A model generated the notes under the pieces. It was not told the origin of the DNA. It saw nothing but the letters and a program-made list of their open reading frames with translations, and did no database searches. From Adenanthera pavonina (taxonomy: Eukaryota > Streptophyta > Magnoliopsida > Fabales > Fabaceae), in assembly GCA_026686845.1 (NCBI GenBank), contig JAIVEN010000015.1:4789001-4853000 (forward strand): a stretch of 64,000 bases of DNA. Reading direction: 5' to 3'. A program made the translations under genes and the position numbers. Positions 23,003-35,448 of this stretch are shown here, piece by piece. How positions within the stretch are numbered: the stretch's first letter is position 1; each line of letters begins with the position of its first letter.

Positions 23003-24440
23003 TTGATATACTTATTAAAGCAATTAAAGCTCCATGTGATAACTTCTTTGTCTATGGATATGGCAATACTGGGAAAACTTCCTTTTGAATTGTCTTCTAT
23101 AATTCGTGCAAGAAGTGAAATAGTAATAAATGTCGCATCAAGTGGCATAGCTACAATATTATTTCTTAGAGGAAGAACTGCTCACTCCAATTTTGTCATC
23201 CCACTGGAAAACCATGAAGAATCCATGTGTAATATTAAAATGAATTCATTTCTTGCAGACTTGCTTCACCAAGTACAACTTATTATTTGGGATGGAGCAC
23301 CAATAATTAGAAGGCATGCAATAGAAGCATTTGATCGGACAATGAGGGACATTTTATCTCTTGTTACACATAATGCTGAATAACTACCCTTTAGAGAAAA
23401 ATGTGTTGCTCTAGGTGATGATTTTAGACAAGTTCTTTCTGTTATTCCAAAGGCTTCTCGAGCTGACATAATAAATTCTTGCATCAATAGATCTTATCTT
23501 TGGCATTATTATAGAGTGTTTGAGCTAACAATTAACATGAGACTTCAACAACCTATATCACCAACCACAACTAATGATATCAGCAACTTCAGCAAATGGT
23601 TGCCTACAGTGGGTGATGGAAAGCTTGGTGACTCAGAAAATGGAGTTGCGGAAATTGACATGCCTCCTGAAGTCCTCATCACAGAATTCACCAATCCACA
23701 TGAAGCAATAGTTTCAGCCACCTATCCTAACTTGCTAGCAAACATGGCCACCCCTGATTCCTTTAGTGACAAAGTTATCTTAGCTCCAAGGTTTGAAATC
23801 ATCACTAAATTAAATGATTATGTTTACTCCTTGCTTCCAAGTGAACATGTTCAATACTTTAGCTCTGATTCTATTTGCAAATCATCAAATGATTCTCAGT
23901 CTTTAGATGAAGTCTATCCTCTAGAGTTCTTGAACTCAATCAATAGCTTAGGAATGCCTCCACACAAGTTAGCTTTGAAAGTTAGGGCACCAATCATGTT
24001 GTTGAGGAATATTGATCAATTAATAGGACATGTAATGGAACGCATTTAAAAGTAACTCATCTAGATAAACATGTCATTGAAGCAATTACCTTGAATGGAT
24101 CTTGCCCAAATCAAAAGGCATTGATACATAGAATGGACATAAATCCTTCTAAATCAAGATGGCCCTTCAAGTTGCAAAGGAGACAATTCCGTGTAACTCT
24201 CTGCTATGCAATGACAATCAACAAAAGTCAAGGTCAATCACTACAAAATATTGGAATATATTTGCCAAAACCTATTTTTAGCCATGGATAACTTTATGTT
24301 GCATTATCTAAAACAAAGTCAATAACAAAACTCAAGATAACTCATTCAAGATGTCAATGGAACCCCAAAAACATCTACAAACAATGTTGTCTATCTAGAG
24401 GTTTACCAAGGCTTGACTCCTCCAACATCTTCGTCATAGA
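23003..24440 (+). pseudogene. Helitron PIF1-like helicase, broken
   Basis: Several frames together spell the C-terminal helicase of a Helitron Rep/helicase protein. A Walker A-like segment (GYGNTGKT, about 23055-23080) is followed at once by a stop and frame change. Next come SSGIATILFLRGRTAHS, a Walker B reading LIIWDGAP where the family has LIIWDEAP (catalytic Glu lost), and GDDFRQVLSVIP. Later parts are ELTINMRLQ, APIMLLRN and, near 24200-24330, TINKSQGQSL and LYVALSKT. At least three frame breaks or in-frame stops separate these parts. The protein cannot be functional. The N-terminal Rep domain is absent. Confidence 0.9.
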
Positions 24441-25402
24441 AGGTACATGCTTTTCAGCAATTAACTATTTCCTCCCCTCTAAATATTTTTATGTCTAACA
24501 ATTCAATTAGACCTTTCCTCCTTGTATCTTTTTAACTAAGCAAAAATCTACATCCTCCCAACTTTGGTTAAGTTTTTGGAGACTTTTTTATGGATGATTT
24601 TATAAAACTATTGTTTATAGTTGTCTTTGCGGAAGAAGTGATATACAAAGGAATATACCCAAAAAGATGAAGATCGTCACACTGGACAACAACATATCAA
24701 CCAAATTCAACTTCACTCTTGAAGTAAACCATATTGTAGTCATATGTCACTTATATTAGTTTGTAAATGAACTAATAATTTATTTATATTCTATTAGTTG
24801 GCATTAAATAATACGCTAATAGTTTAAATATTTAAGTAGTTTACTAATTCAATGGTAATACTCCACTACAGGAATTGAGGGCCTATCACTCATCACTCAT
24901 TCACCTCAACTTCACCAACCACAAATACTTGATGGTACCCTGAATTCCACATTTATATTTTGTCACTTCTAACTTATTTATGCAATATCACAAGTGCATG
25001 ACACAGTACTGCAATGTATTAAATTTTCATATCTCCTTCGTTGCTTTTGCATTCCCATAACATCCAATGCTATCACATGAAAATTAATTTCCTATCGACA
25101 ATTAATATATTTGATGCCATAAAAAACTTCAATCTTAATGATCTCGTATAATTCAACTATTTACATATTCACATACACACATCTATGTAATTATGTATGT
25201 GTCGATACATGATATTAAATACAAATGTGAAGTTCTTAATAATAAAACAAAAACAAAGTAACCATCTATATATCATTATATATATATATATGCAACTATA
25301 TATACTTTTTTCTTCACTAAACACAAGTAATCAGCTAGCTTCACATGTCTCCTCATTTTTCAAATGCAATATATGTAACAAATAAAAAAGTTCTATTCAC
25401 CT

Positions 25403-25429
25403 GCGCATTGCGCCGAAAGAAAATTCTAG
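25403..25429 (+). other. Helitron 3' terminus (hairpin plus CTAG)
   Basis: The palindrome gcgcattgcgc is followed by cgaaagaaaatt and CTAG, with host T next. This spacing and order match plant Helitron 3' ends, where the hairpin is the termination signal for rolling-circle transposition. Confidence 0.8.
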
Positions 25430-26276
25430 TTGTGCTTAATTTTTATTGTAACTTGATAAACACTACTTCCTTGAACTAATTTCAAAATTGAATATTATAT
25501 ACTAATAAATTAATTCTTTTTGTATAGAATATTTATTTTGGTTGGATGAAATAATTTATTTGGCATTTGTTTTGCGACGGTGTCTCGACTTTAGACTTTA
25601 GGAGCAGTCGTCGTATTGTGTTTGAAACAGGAAGAGTCATTTCGAAAGGGAATACTATTTTTTTTTTTGGCACCAAAAGGGAAATGCTTTTGTGAAATCA
25701 ACATTTTGTATTGTCCCATTCATTGCCAGCCATACCTCCATTTGGCTCATCATAAAATTTTTCACATCTACTCACATGGCATTGATCAGAAACCAATTAA
25801 AAACCAATGCAATTTTTTTTTACCAACAAAAACGAACGCAAATTTTAAAGGATTAACTTCCTAATTGTCCGGATGTTTTTTTTAAATTAAAGTGTAGGAA
25901 CTAAATAAAAAAATAAGGTAAAATATAGGAATTAAAGATTAATTTTTCCCTTTCTAAAGAACGAAAGTTTTTCTTTAATTAAAATTCTATCACATTCTAG
26001 TTTAATTATAAAATTGTTAATTAAAATATTTTTAGTAACTTTAAATAACAATGGATCTAAAGCAGTCTATATTCTCCATAGCAAATAAATTATTATATAT
26101 AATGAAACAATCCAAAAATTTATAAATAATACTCAGCATTCAGTACGAAATTACATGACTTTTACTAAAAGCACAGAATAGACTATGTGACAAACTATAA
26201 ATGACAGATCAGCATTCAATACTACGTGAATGCCAAAAGTGAACTCTACTTTGCATGCATTAAGAAACATTAATGT
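25430..26276. other. Spacer between Helitron and NEPRO-like gene
   Basis: A/T-rich, with no supportable gene. The part nearest 26277 should hold the 3' UTR of the NEPRO-like gene. Confidence 0.5.
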
Positions 26277-29200
26277 CTAAAAAACACTATTCTTTGCAAT
26301 TCCATCAGTGAGTAGATCAGCAAGCGTACTTCCCTTATCATTTTTAGTTTCATTACTTTCATTAAGAGTGGTCGTTAATGGAGATAGACCATGCTGCGTA
26401 GATAATTTAGGACGCTTGATTGGGACAAATGCCACCTTCTTAGAAGAAGAATCAAGTTTACCGGGTGAATTTAGTGATGCATGCAAGCCATCATTTGGTG
26501 GAAGTTCTTTGAAAGAGGCTCCTATAGTGCTTGAATTTTCTCTTCCTTCCTCACCAGAACTTCCCATCTCTTCATGATTCAATAAATCAGTAGTCACACC
26601 ATCGGCATGAAAGGGCGCATCACAGACAGCAGAGTCTGCATCAACCCTCTCTGGGACAAGTTGGTCATTTGCAGTTTCTGCAGAGCATACAGTTTTCCAA
26701 AGCTTGGTCAAAAACTCAACAAGTTGGTTATTTGCAGTTTCTCCACAGCATACTGTTTTTCAAGGCTTGGAAGAAAATCAATGATACTGTCAAATTCAAG
26801 ATTATAATACAAATACGGTAACAAAACTATCCTTGTTATAAACATTTCTTTTTATTGCCTGAAACTGAACCATCCAGCAAAACAAAGATACAGAAAAACG
26901 GAAAATACAGATTGTAGTGATGACACAATGAGAAGAACACATCATAAAGGTTCTTACCCCCAAGACAAGATTCAATACTTCGATAGTTAATAGCTGATGC
27001 TTGGACAGAGATACTCCCTCCCGAATCCTCACTTAAATTTTCATTCTTACACTTCTTCTCAAGTAATATAAACTTATCTGATTTCCATACACACTCCAAT
27101 AAAACAAAATACTCGCTACCTGGAAAGTACTCCCTAAAAACCTGCAGAAATAGTACATGTCATAAAAGAGTGATGATAATTTGGCTTGTAGAAAAAAGAT
27201 TTTGTGTCCATGTATTCGTTAAAATATGCAAAAATTTAGTATGAACCAACCTCAACTCCCCCCTGATTTATCTTTATTGACTGCTTCTTTTGAGACATGG
27301 AAGAAACTATGTTGAACAATGTGACAACATCAAGTAATATCTGTACAAACAAGAAAAGCTTCCAGATTAAGTTTCATCTTTGCTTACAGAGAATAGCTAG
27401 TAAAATATTCCCTAGTTAAATTATCTACCCAATGCAACAATCACTTAATAACAATCTTATTGGCCAAAAAGAATGTCAATGTGACTTTCTATTCAATGCC
27501 ATTATGCGTAATACGCATCAATTAATTTATAAACCATAGTCCTCAGAACATACAAACCAGAAAAAGATATATAGTATAATCACAATTTGCAAATTGTAAA
27601 CTTACTTGTTGAATTAAAACCCGGAGACGTGCAAGCATAGCCATGATTGTCAGAGAAAATCCCATGAAAAAAGACTGAGCAAACAGGATAGATATCTCAC
27701 TATTGAATAGTCAAGGGAAAAATATTGTGTTGCATTCTAAAGAGCTCACTGCCATGATGTTTAAAACAGAATGCACTTAAACTAATAAGAAATGGTAATG
27801 GTGCACATGACAATAACAACTTCTGAGGAAGAGATGAAATGCATTCTCTCTTCCCAAGTATATAAAAAATATATACGCCATTGATTAATAACTGGGTAAA
27901 GGGCCAAATTATATGACTATAACCCTGCAAATTTAATCAAATTGAGGAAAGCAAATATGAAGTTTCAGATTCAACCTAGATCTAGCTCAACCAACAAATA
28001 TTGCAAGGGCATAATGTCAACAATAATAAGTGCAATGAAATGAAATTAAACATAAGAATATCTATAGATAAAGAAATTAAATGGAGATTGTGAAAATGGG
28101 GCAAACGAGTAAACTTTTAATCTCAACTAGCACAGAAAATGCAGAACACAAATTAACAGTAATGAGAACAGAATACTAAAATCATTACAGTAGATGTTTC
28201 AATTCATTATCATTTAATTTAATTCTTTAAATAGATGTAACTATGGAATGAAGTGAATGACGTAGCATCACATGACTTATGCCAAGATTGAGAGTTATCG
28301 AAAATTTACTAAACAAAGGGCATATATAATAAACCACACAACTGTCACAAAGTACAAACAACTTGAATGCTACGGTAGGATACGTTGCAGCCTTCAGCAT
28401 TGGTTCAACCATCTGCATGAGAAAACATAGCACACATAAAAATTAATGGGTTGCAATGCTACTAAGCATTCAGAACAAATTGCCATTAAAGTCAATCAAT
28501 TGAGCTAACATTTTCACAATACCATATGATTTTTTTTTTTTATATAATATATGCATAGCTTAATTATTGGACCAACTCGCCTCACAAGTCACAACTAACA
28601 CCTACAACATTTCCTGTGGAATTTGGTATAAACCATGGAAAATCATTGACTAATTACATAACTTCTTACAATATTTTCCCTCAAAATTTTGCTCAAACAT
28701 GCTTTGACTTAGATGCTATTTACCAATGGGAAGCAGAGTATCTCAATTAGCATTTTACCATCTCCAATATGCTACCCACATGAAACAAGTGCTGGCTCTG
28801 ATGAGCAGGGGCCAATGAATTGGCAAAGCAATTTTTAGATGCGCGCGCACCCACATATTGTTTTGATACTTAAACTGACAATTGGGTGTCAACTTACGGT
28901 GTTTGTTAAAGTTGATATAGAAAATTTTAACTTTTTAAGTACTAAATGTTAAAAGAAAACACATAAACTTAGGATGTGACATAAGCATGTTATCCAATCA
29001 AATTGTGTCCAAGCAACCCATATAATATAATGATAAGCTGACACAATCATCAATGAATATTAAGTGTTTATCTCTTCACCTGTCATCTGAGGAAAAGATA
29101 TTTGCATGTCTTTGAAACTAAGGCATGGATGATGTTCCCTATTATGCATAAATAAATCAAAATAAATGGAAAGTGCATTTGTAGTAATTTGGTCTTTTCC

Positions 29201-31294
29201 TCAGTTTAGGTTGGTAGCGGAAGGAGACAATTAAAGACAATGTAAAAGGTTGGAGAAGTTGCCTACAGAAATGATGCAACAGAACAATGTGAACTGAAAG
29301 TCTTAATTCCACACAACAAGATTCACTATGATGCAATATCAATAAAATGTTCCATAAAATTAACTAAAACAAATACGAGAGAAAGGGAGCAACTAATTAT
29401 CTGCCAAAGTAAAAACAGCAACTTCAAAAGCAGCAATGCAGACAGTAAAAGTAAATCTTTAGGATTCACATGTAATTGCACCTCTACCAGTAGGCATGCA
29501 ACTCCTAAAATCCGCTCCAGAAAATTATGTTTTCCACAGTTGCATTTTCTCCTTTTTAAACTATCATGAAACAGTGAGAAAAAAGATCATCATCAATAAG
29601 GCGACCTATAATTTAACTTCCTTATGCACAGAAATTTCATATGAAAATATTTCAGAACTAATAATAATTTCATAGGAAAAATATACGCTTGAATCAGCTG
29701 AATGCATGATATTTAGTTTTAGAAGAGACAATATCACTACACAATCTCTCAGTCATCCCCATCCTCAACTCTAACATATGGCCATGACAAACTGAGGTGG
29801 AAATCCTTAACCTGGATGACAGTAAAGGCTACTGACCCACATGCCAGCACAACTATAAACATTGGATATCAGTGTTGTTTTATAATGTTGTCACAGCCAC
29901 ATCCACTTCTTGTACCCCTCAATCACACACATAGGTCTCTGCAACTTTAAATGAAAGCTATTATTTCATATTTTCACGAGATCTTATGAATTTAGATTGA
30001 GAATTTTTAAAAAAATTTCCCATCTTTCTTCCAACTTCTGCTTAAAATACAAAAGCCAAAAGCAAATAAAATTGAATTTAAGAAATAAATAAATAAACAA
30101 ACAATCAATCTATTATCCAGGTCAATTTGCTTGTTAGTATTCAATATAAAGGCATATTGATTTTGAAAAGGTGGTTAGAGATTTATTTTCAAGAGTTATT
30201 TGAAATATATTTTCATAGGAAATAGAAATTATTAAAGAAAGAGAATAGAATAATATAAAACTTTAGCACGAGGCCCTCAATATCTTTAACACACTCATAC
30301 TGTTATAAAAGAACTCAACTAACCCTGGTTTTAGGGTTGATTTGAATCTGTATATATATTGGAAAATTTGACTTTATGCTAAAGTTAGGCTTCAAATAAG
30401 TCTATAACCAAACATACTCATTGTATCATTGTGCAAATTTAGACATCCTTTCAGAATCAGAAATTAAATTCCAATTAAATGAACAAAAACACAATTTACA
30501 CTTGGCAAACAAGGATCAATAGAAAGAAAGCTGTACCTCTCTAACAGATGAACCTTTTGTTTCGGCCTATCTCCTTTGATAACTAGGAGGCACGATATGA
30601 CAAGCTCCTCCAAGTTTGCAGATTTTAGAAGCCGTAAATCCCTCCTCACCTAAAAAGCACAATGGGTATATGTACATTTAAATGCAAATATCACAATTTT
30701 ATTGCAATGCATATGCCACTAAATTGTAACAAATCAGAGAACATTGCACAGAGTCATTTGATCAGCAGCACAATTCATATCCTTAACAGAAACCCTTCAC
30801 ATTCTTCATCTCCCTAAACAAACGAGAGAACATCGCAGGCATATTTATGGATTGGAAATAACTGGATTTCAAGAGAAACACAATATCGAAAAAGCAACAA
30901 ATGCATTAAAGATAGAGAAAATTTGAAGAAATCAAATTACAATAATAAATCTTGCAAGCAAAGACAGCTTCCATCCAAAAAGGAGAGGCCTACAAGAGCT
31001 TTAACCCTTGAAATTAGTTTGCTTTCATATCATGGATGAACCGATGATGAGAATGTATCCCTTTTTTATATATAAAACACATGTAGATCAACTTCAGCTT
31101 ACCACAAACGAAGAGAAAATAGAGGAAAGTAAGAAACACACACCCTGTACCTTCAAAAGATACTTGAAATAAGAACAACGCCTATGCTGGTTCTTGTTTT
31201 TGTACACCATTCTTTCAAGTATGCCGCACTCTGCTTGAAGCTGGCCATACAAAGATGTGAACCTTCCCTCAATGGTTTCAACTTCGGAATCCAT
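26277..31294 (-). CDS. NEPRO-like nucleolar protein (nucleolus and neural progenitor protein N-terminal domain)
   Basis: Plant member of the family with the NEPRO N-terminal domain; the animal protein is nucleolar, and the family is distantly related to RNase MRP subunit Rmp1. Coding exons: 31151-31294, 30537-30649, 29482-29560, 28384-28412, 27606-27699, 27251-27340, 26958-27141, 26277-26752. Together they give 402 residues with all phases consistent. Signature: VYKNKNQHRRCSYFKYLLKV in exon 1, then VRRDLRLLKS, KRRKCNCGKHNFLERILG, MVEPMLKAATEIS, SFFMGFSLTIMAMLARLRVL and QKKQSIKIN. The C-terminal ~200 residues are Ser/Glu-rich and poorly conserved, with a basic KRPKL stretch near the end. A 29-nt exon is unusually small. 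The start of the last exon lies within a 63-bp tandem duplication. The role in plants is inferred from the family only. Confidence 0.88.
26657..26782 (-). repeat. 2 x 63-bp tandem duplication over a 3' splice site
   Basis: Copies 26720-26782 and 26657-26719 are clearly related along their whole length. In the upstream copy the acceptor (AAAAACAG, ends at 26753) lies in the middle, so half of that copy is intron and half exon; the downstream copy is wholly exon. The coding parts both read KTVC/VC..ETAN.QLV, 21 residues apart. Confidence 0.85.
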
Positions 31295-31725
31295 GAAATC
31301 TCTGTGCGTATATACACAAGAAAGCAGCCAGTTCTGTAATATTTTTAGAGAATGTTTTAATGATGAGAATAGATAAAATCATGAAACAAAAGCCAAACAG
31401 GAAATCACAAAGCAGAAAACAGGAAATCAATAGTTTGGATGAAATTTTTGGAGGGGAAGCGAAGGGATTTATTTTGTTGCCTTCCCCTTCAGTTGTCCAA
31501 TCACATTTTCCTCCACAATGGAGTTTTTTTCGAGTGGAGAGAGTGTGATGTAAAATATACTGACTATTTTGCCCTTTCTCTTTTTTTAATATTACAATAT
31601 TACTTTGTAAAAAAAAACACTGTAATATTATTTCAATTCTCACCAAAACACTACTCACCGCCGCCGCTTTCGTCGGCCGCCGTCTCCACCCTGGCCTCTC
31701 GCCACTCCTCGACCAATCTTCCCAG

Positions 31726-31948
31726 GGCCTTATATCTCTTTCCGCCGACTCATTCCTCGCCAGCCGTCAATATCAATCGCCTCAATGCATTGGATTGGCT
31801 TCGAAACAATGGAGAAGATTTGATTTTGATCGCTTTTGATGGAACGTGGAAGCACGCGAGGGAGATGGTGAAGGCCAGCGAGGAGCTCCTTTCCAAATTT
31901 GCTACAAGGTTTTGTCCGGAGGTCGATGAGAATGTGAGCGGTGGCAGT
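31726..31948 (+). pseudogene. Fragment of a DTW-domain (tRNA-uridine aminocarboxypropyltransferase) gene
   Basis: One exon-sized open stretch reads ALYLFPPTHSSPAVN...GEDLILIAFDGTWKHAREM...VDENVSGGS. This is the central part of plant DTW-domain proteins, including the DGTW signature; the family makes acp3U in tRNA. It is preceded by a good acceptor (cttcccag, ending 31725) and followed by a donor-like gtatatg (31947), as in a normal internal exon. The next expected exon (continuing YDSEL...) and the N-terminal Cys motifs were not found nearby, and the frame ends at 31978. I read it as a gene fragment, possibly moved by a transposon or left from a decayed head-to-head neighbour of the NEPRO-like gene. 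Confidence 0.75.
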
Positions 31949-31979
31949 ATATGTATGATAGTTGTTCTTAGTTTTTAAC

Positions 31980-33168
31980 GAGAGTTGTCTCTTTTTATTT
32001 TTTCATAATAAATAAGAAAAAACAATTTATATAAAATTGATTATTAAATTCCTCCCACTTCCTTATAAACTAAACATAATTTTATTAAAATCCCGTCAAT
32101 TTTTTTATACTAATCTTACCAAATAAAAAATTTTTAAAATTTCTCTAATTCTTTCCATTAAAATTCCTCTAATCCCTACTGATTTAACCAAACAAAGCCA
32201 AGCGAGAAAACACTAGAAGCACTTAACACCCACGTACACTGCACTGGATACAGCGCAAATTCAAGGCTGTCTAGAAAGTTTCAGCAATCGGCTCCGGTGA
32301 AAGTTCGGATTCTGTCGTTTTTCCCCCCTCTTTGTACACAGGGATTCTGTTTGGATTCTGTCGTCTGAATCCATCACTCACAGGAGGAACGACGAGGTCT
32401 CTTTCAGGGTTTAAGTGAAGGACGGGCAGGGATTTTCGAGTTTTTTTATTTAAAAAAAATAGAGGTAACTTAATAATGTTAATTATTAAAGCTATCCAAT
32501 CTATCCAATATTAAAAAAAATCATATTGTTACTTAATTGAAAAACGTAATGATAAATAATGTTCACTATTATATATATTATATATATATATAAATAGATA
32601 GACATATAATTATAGATATATAGGTGTATAGATTTTAATCTAGTTTTTTTTTGGCCAAGATTTCAATCTAGTTAAATTGAGAACACTGTATTGTGTTTTA
32701 TTTCTAAAACATTAGTCTTTTAAAAAATAAACATTCAATCTCTTTATTTTTTTTGGTGAAATGAAAAATCGACTCTTAATCAATGTTTTCGTTATTTAAG
32801 AAAGTGCTAATTTGGACCTAGATTGAATTTCGATGTTGTCAAAATATCATTAATAAATATTGAAAAATGATTTCTTTATTTTGTATAGTATATTGATTGA
32901 TTGTAGGTATGGGATTGGATTGTATTTAGTTTTTGTAAAAATATTGTTAATAAATTTAATAATTTGAGTTATACGTATGAGATTGAATTTAGTTTAAAAT
33001 GTATTTTTTAATTTAATAATTTACTTTCATTAATTATAATCAATTCAATTGCTAAAATATAGATATGAAAATTTAGAAATTCTTGAGTTTGGTACCCGTA
33101 AAATATGGATAAAAAAACATTTTCTTCTCAAAATCTGAAATAAGGGACTGAGATTTCTTACCAGTAGG
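31980..33168. other. Spacer with no supportable gene
   Basis: A/T-rich except for a GC-richer patch at 32220-32430. That patch contains leader-like text (cagggtttaag at about 32406) but has no reading frame I can assign. A TA microsatellite lies at 32570-32595. Confidence 0.45.
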
Positions 33169-33759
33169 GCAGTAACTAAGGGTGGAAATAGGTCAGACCT
33201 TGCCTAAATAGGCTAGGCCTGTGTGGCAGGCCTTAGGCCTGTGTGGCAAGCCTTAGGCCTGAGCCTGGCCTGCTGGACTATATCAGGCCTCCTCTTAGGC
33301 TCAGGCCTGAGCCTTCAAAAGACCTGGCCTAGTCTGAAGTCTATTTAAAGGCCTACTAAACTAGTAGACCTTTAAATAGGCTTAGGCTTAGACCTTGAAG
33401 GCTTTAAATAGACCAGAGGCCTATTTAAAGCCTACATCAAGAAAATAAATATATATAACATGTAATATAGAGACTTTAACAAGTAATAAAATACATAATT
33501 CCATATAAGCAAAATATCTCAAATCATAATATTATTTACAAACAAACATGTAACATAGAGACTTTAACAAAGACTAAAGGAAACTTAAACAAACATGAGA
33601 TTCCAAGAAATTAAAGTTTGATTATGTACAAGTCAGCACAACATATGTACACTCAATTAAGTTCTTCCCCTTAATTATCAGACTACATGATTTTGATGTT
33701 TCCTTCTTTGATTGTTCCTCTATTTTGGGGAGAAGACTGATGATAAAGATAAAACCTAC

Positions 33760-34112
33760 ATGGTGGAGATTGTATTTGTGCGTAAACCAGTATAGTGCTA
33801 TATTGTTTCCTCCTTTGTCAATAGTAAATCCAACATGCAATGGCTGAAAGAACAAAAGAATCCCATGAGAATAGAAGTTCAGTCATTGGTAAGAAGCTAT
33901 GGGACAAAAAACTTGAATAGAAAAAAGAAGGGAAATTAATTAAGATATGAGAAACCTCTGCTGCCTTAGCTGGGTGATCACTTGTGCCAGCATCATTGAA
34001 GGAGAAGCTCCTTCCAAAATTTGGTGAATATTCCTTTGAGTTTGAGTTATCTAGCGGGTCTAGTCTTCGAGTCAATAATATTTTACCAGGGATGCTAAGA
34101 CCTTTGAGCAAG
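33760..34112 (-). pseudogene. Captured two-exon gene fragment inside the hAT element
   Basis: Minus-strand exon 33956-34112 reads LLKGLSIPGKILL...SPNFGRSFSFNDAGTSDHP..AAE. It has an acceptor (ATCTTCAAG) and donor (GAG|GTTTCT). The next exon, 33760-33843, reads PLHVGFTIDKGGNNIALYWF.. with an acceptor (TTCTTTCAG) and donor (CAT|GTAGGT). The two join in frame. The text is clearly protein-like, but I do not recognise the parent gene. No start or stop is in place, so I treat it as a captured fragment; it could be transcribed. Confidence 0.6.
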
Positions 34113-34479
34113 CTTGAAGATAAAAGAATATAAAATTGCTATTAGCTATATTTTGAGTTATATACTTTCCATTATAGGTGAAACTGAACAGTAATTTGAA
34201 GGGACAAAGAAAATCGTTCAATCCATCAATCTATCTCAATCATGCCAACCCATAGTATCGACAAAGGATAATCATCAATATAAAATATAAAAACTCTTTG
34301 GAGCCAAACTATTCATAAATCATAAAGTGTGACTCATTTGTTATGCAGAGGTTAAAATATATATCATCTTCAGTGTTAACTGCAATCAGATCAGCCGAAG
34401 ATAGACAGGGATTAAAATTCCAGTCCATAATCCTTTAGCTGGAACATTTATGAAGGCACCATATCGGTTAGAATAGAAT

Positions 34480-35313
34480 CATAGATCATGCCCATTATTG
34501 AAGTCCATCAGGTTTGTATGAATCAAGCACTATAGAAGCATGCAAAATTTCATTGATCAGAAATAGTGATTTTAACATTCAAATAAAAATTCTGAATTAG
34601 CCTCTCTAAATTCGAAAAGTGAAGCAAAATAACATAGGAGGACGGGTGTTCCGGGAGCCACCGAATCAAATCAGTCAGCGGAATTACAGGGAACATAAAG
34701 TTACCTCGTAATGGCTTTAGTTTATGAGAAGCAAATAATCACAGGCAGAAAATGAGGGATTTTGAGGCGTAAAATCAGTAATACCCTTGAACATTCCTGA
34801 GGGTCTAATTGAATCTGGAGTCTTGGCTTGGGACGGTGCTATCTGTATTGCTTTGATCTTCTTCCCTCTGTACTACAAACAAATCAAAAAACACAAGCAA
34901 ATAAAGCAAGAGAGATGACGGAGGGGTTGAGAACACGTATAGCAAGGTCAGAGTCGCGGCTACGGTGGAGCCGTGAAGGGATACGATGGAGGCAACTCGC
35001 AATCGCAACTATAGGAGATGTCGACGGGGAGAGGGAGGCAACAGATGGAGGCAGCTAGCAGAGTTACAGACTCGCAGTTGGGAGATGGAGGCGAAGGCGA
35101 CGCGAAGGTGGAGGAGAAGGCGAATGCGATGGATGGAGGCTAGGGTTCACCCTTTAGGGCATGTTCAGTTTAGATGAGTGGTGATACTGATGCGAGAATA
35201 TAATATTATGTTTTATTAATAAATTAATAAAATTTAATAAAGTTAATTTAAATTATATTATATGTTATTATATTATACAATATATATTATTATATTATAT
35301 ATAATATTATAAA
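34480..35313. repeat. Segmental copy B, shared with 20383-21267
   Basis: Second copy of the ~0.85-kb segment, here inside the hAT-like element. It differs by single bases and lacks 17 bp and 34 bp present in the other copy. A minus-strand exon-like stretch with an acceptor (TTTGTTTGTAG) and donor (CATTACGAG|GTAACTTT) is kept in both copies. Confidence 0.9.
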
Positions 35314-35448
35314 AGCCTAAGACCTAAAGTAAACAGGTCAGACCTATTTACATAAATAGGCTATCAGAAAAGTCTATCCCTAACCTATTTTTTTAAATAG
35401 ACCAGACGAAAAGAGAGGGTCTAGCCTATTTCTATCCCTAGCACTAGC

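Larger units (their letters stand above)
22990..25429 (+). mobile_element. Decayed autonomous-type Helitron, 3' half
   Basis: Helicase-domain remnants on the plus strand are followed by about 950 bp of non-coding DNA and then a textbook Helitron 3' end. That end has a short GC hairpin (gcgcattgcgc, 25403-25413), a 12-nt spacer and CTAG at 25426-25429, followed by T, as expected for insertion at AT. The left limit is not visible, and the replication-initiator (Rep) part was not found, so the start given is only where the helicase homology begins. Confidence 0.8.
33177..35440 (-). mobile_element. hAT-like element carrying captured gene fragments
   Basis: The left end reads TAAGGGTGGAAATAGGTCAG and the right end, reversed, TAGGGATAGAAATAGGCTAG. 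Subterminal aggcct/ataggc repeats are abundant on both sides. Flanks gcagtaac (33169-33176) and gcactagc (35441-35448) agree at 6 of 8 positions, consistent with an old 8-bp hAT target duplication. No transposase is present. The inside holds spliced-gene-like exons (33760-33843, 33956-34112) and the leader-like segment shared with 20383-21267. It is best described as a Pack-type (gene-capturing) non-autonomous element. Confidence 0.7.
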
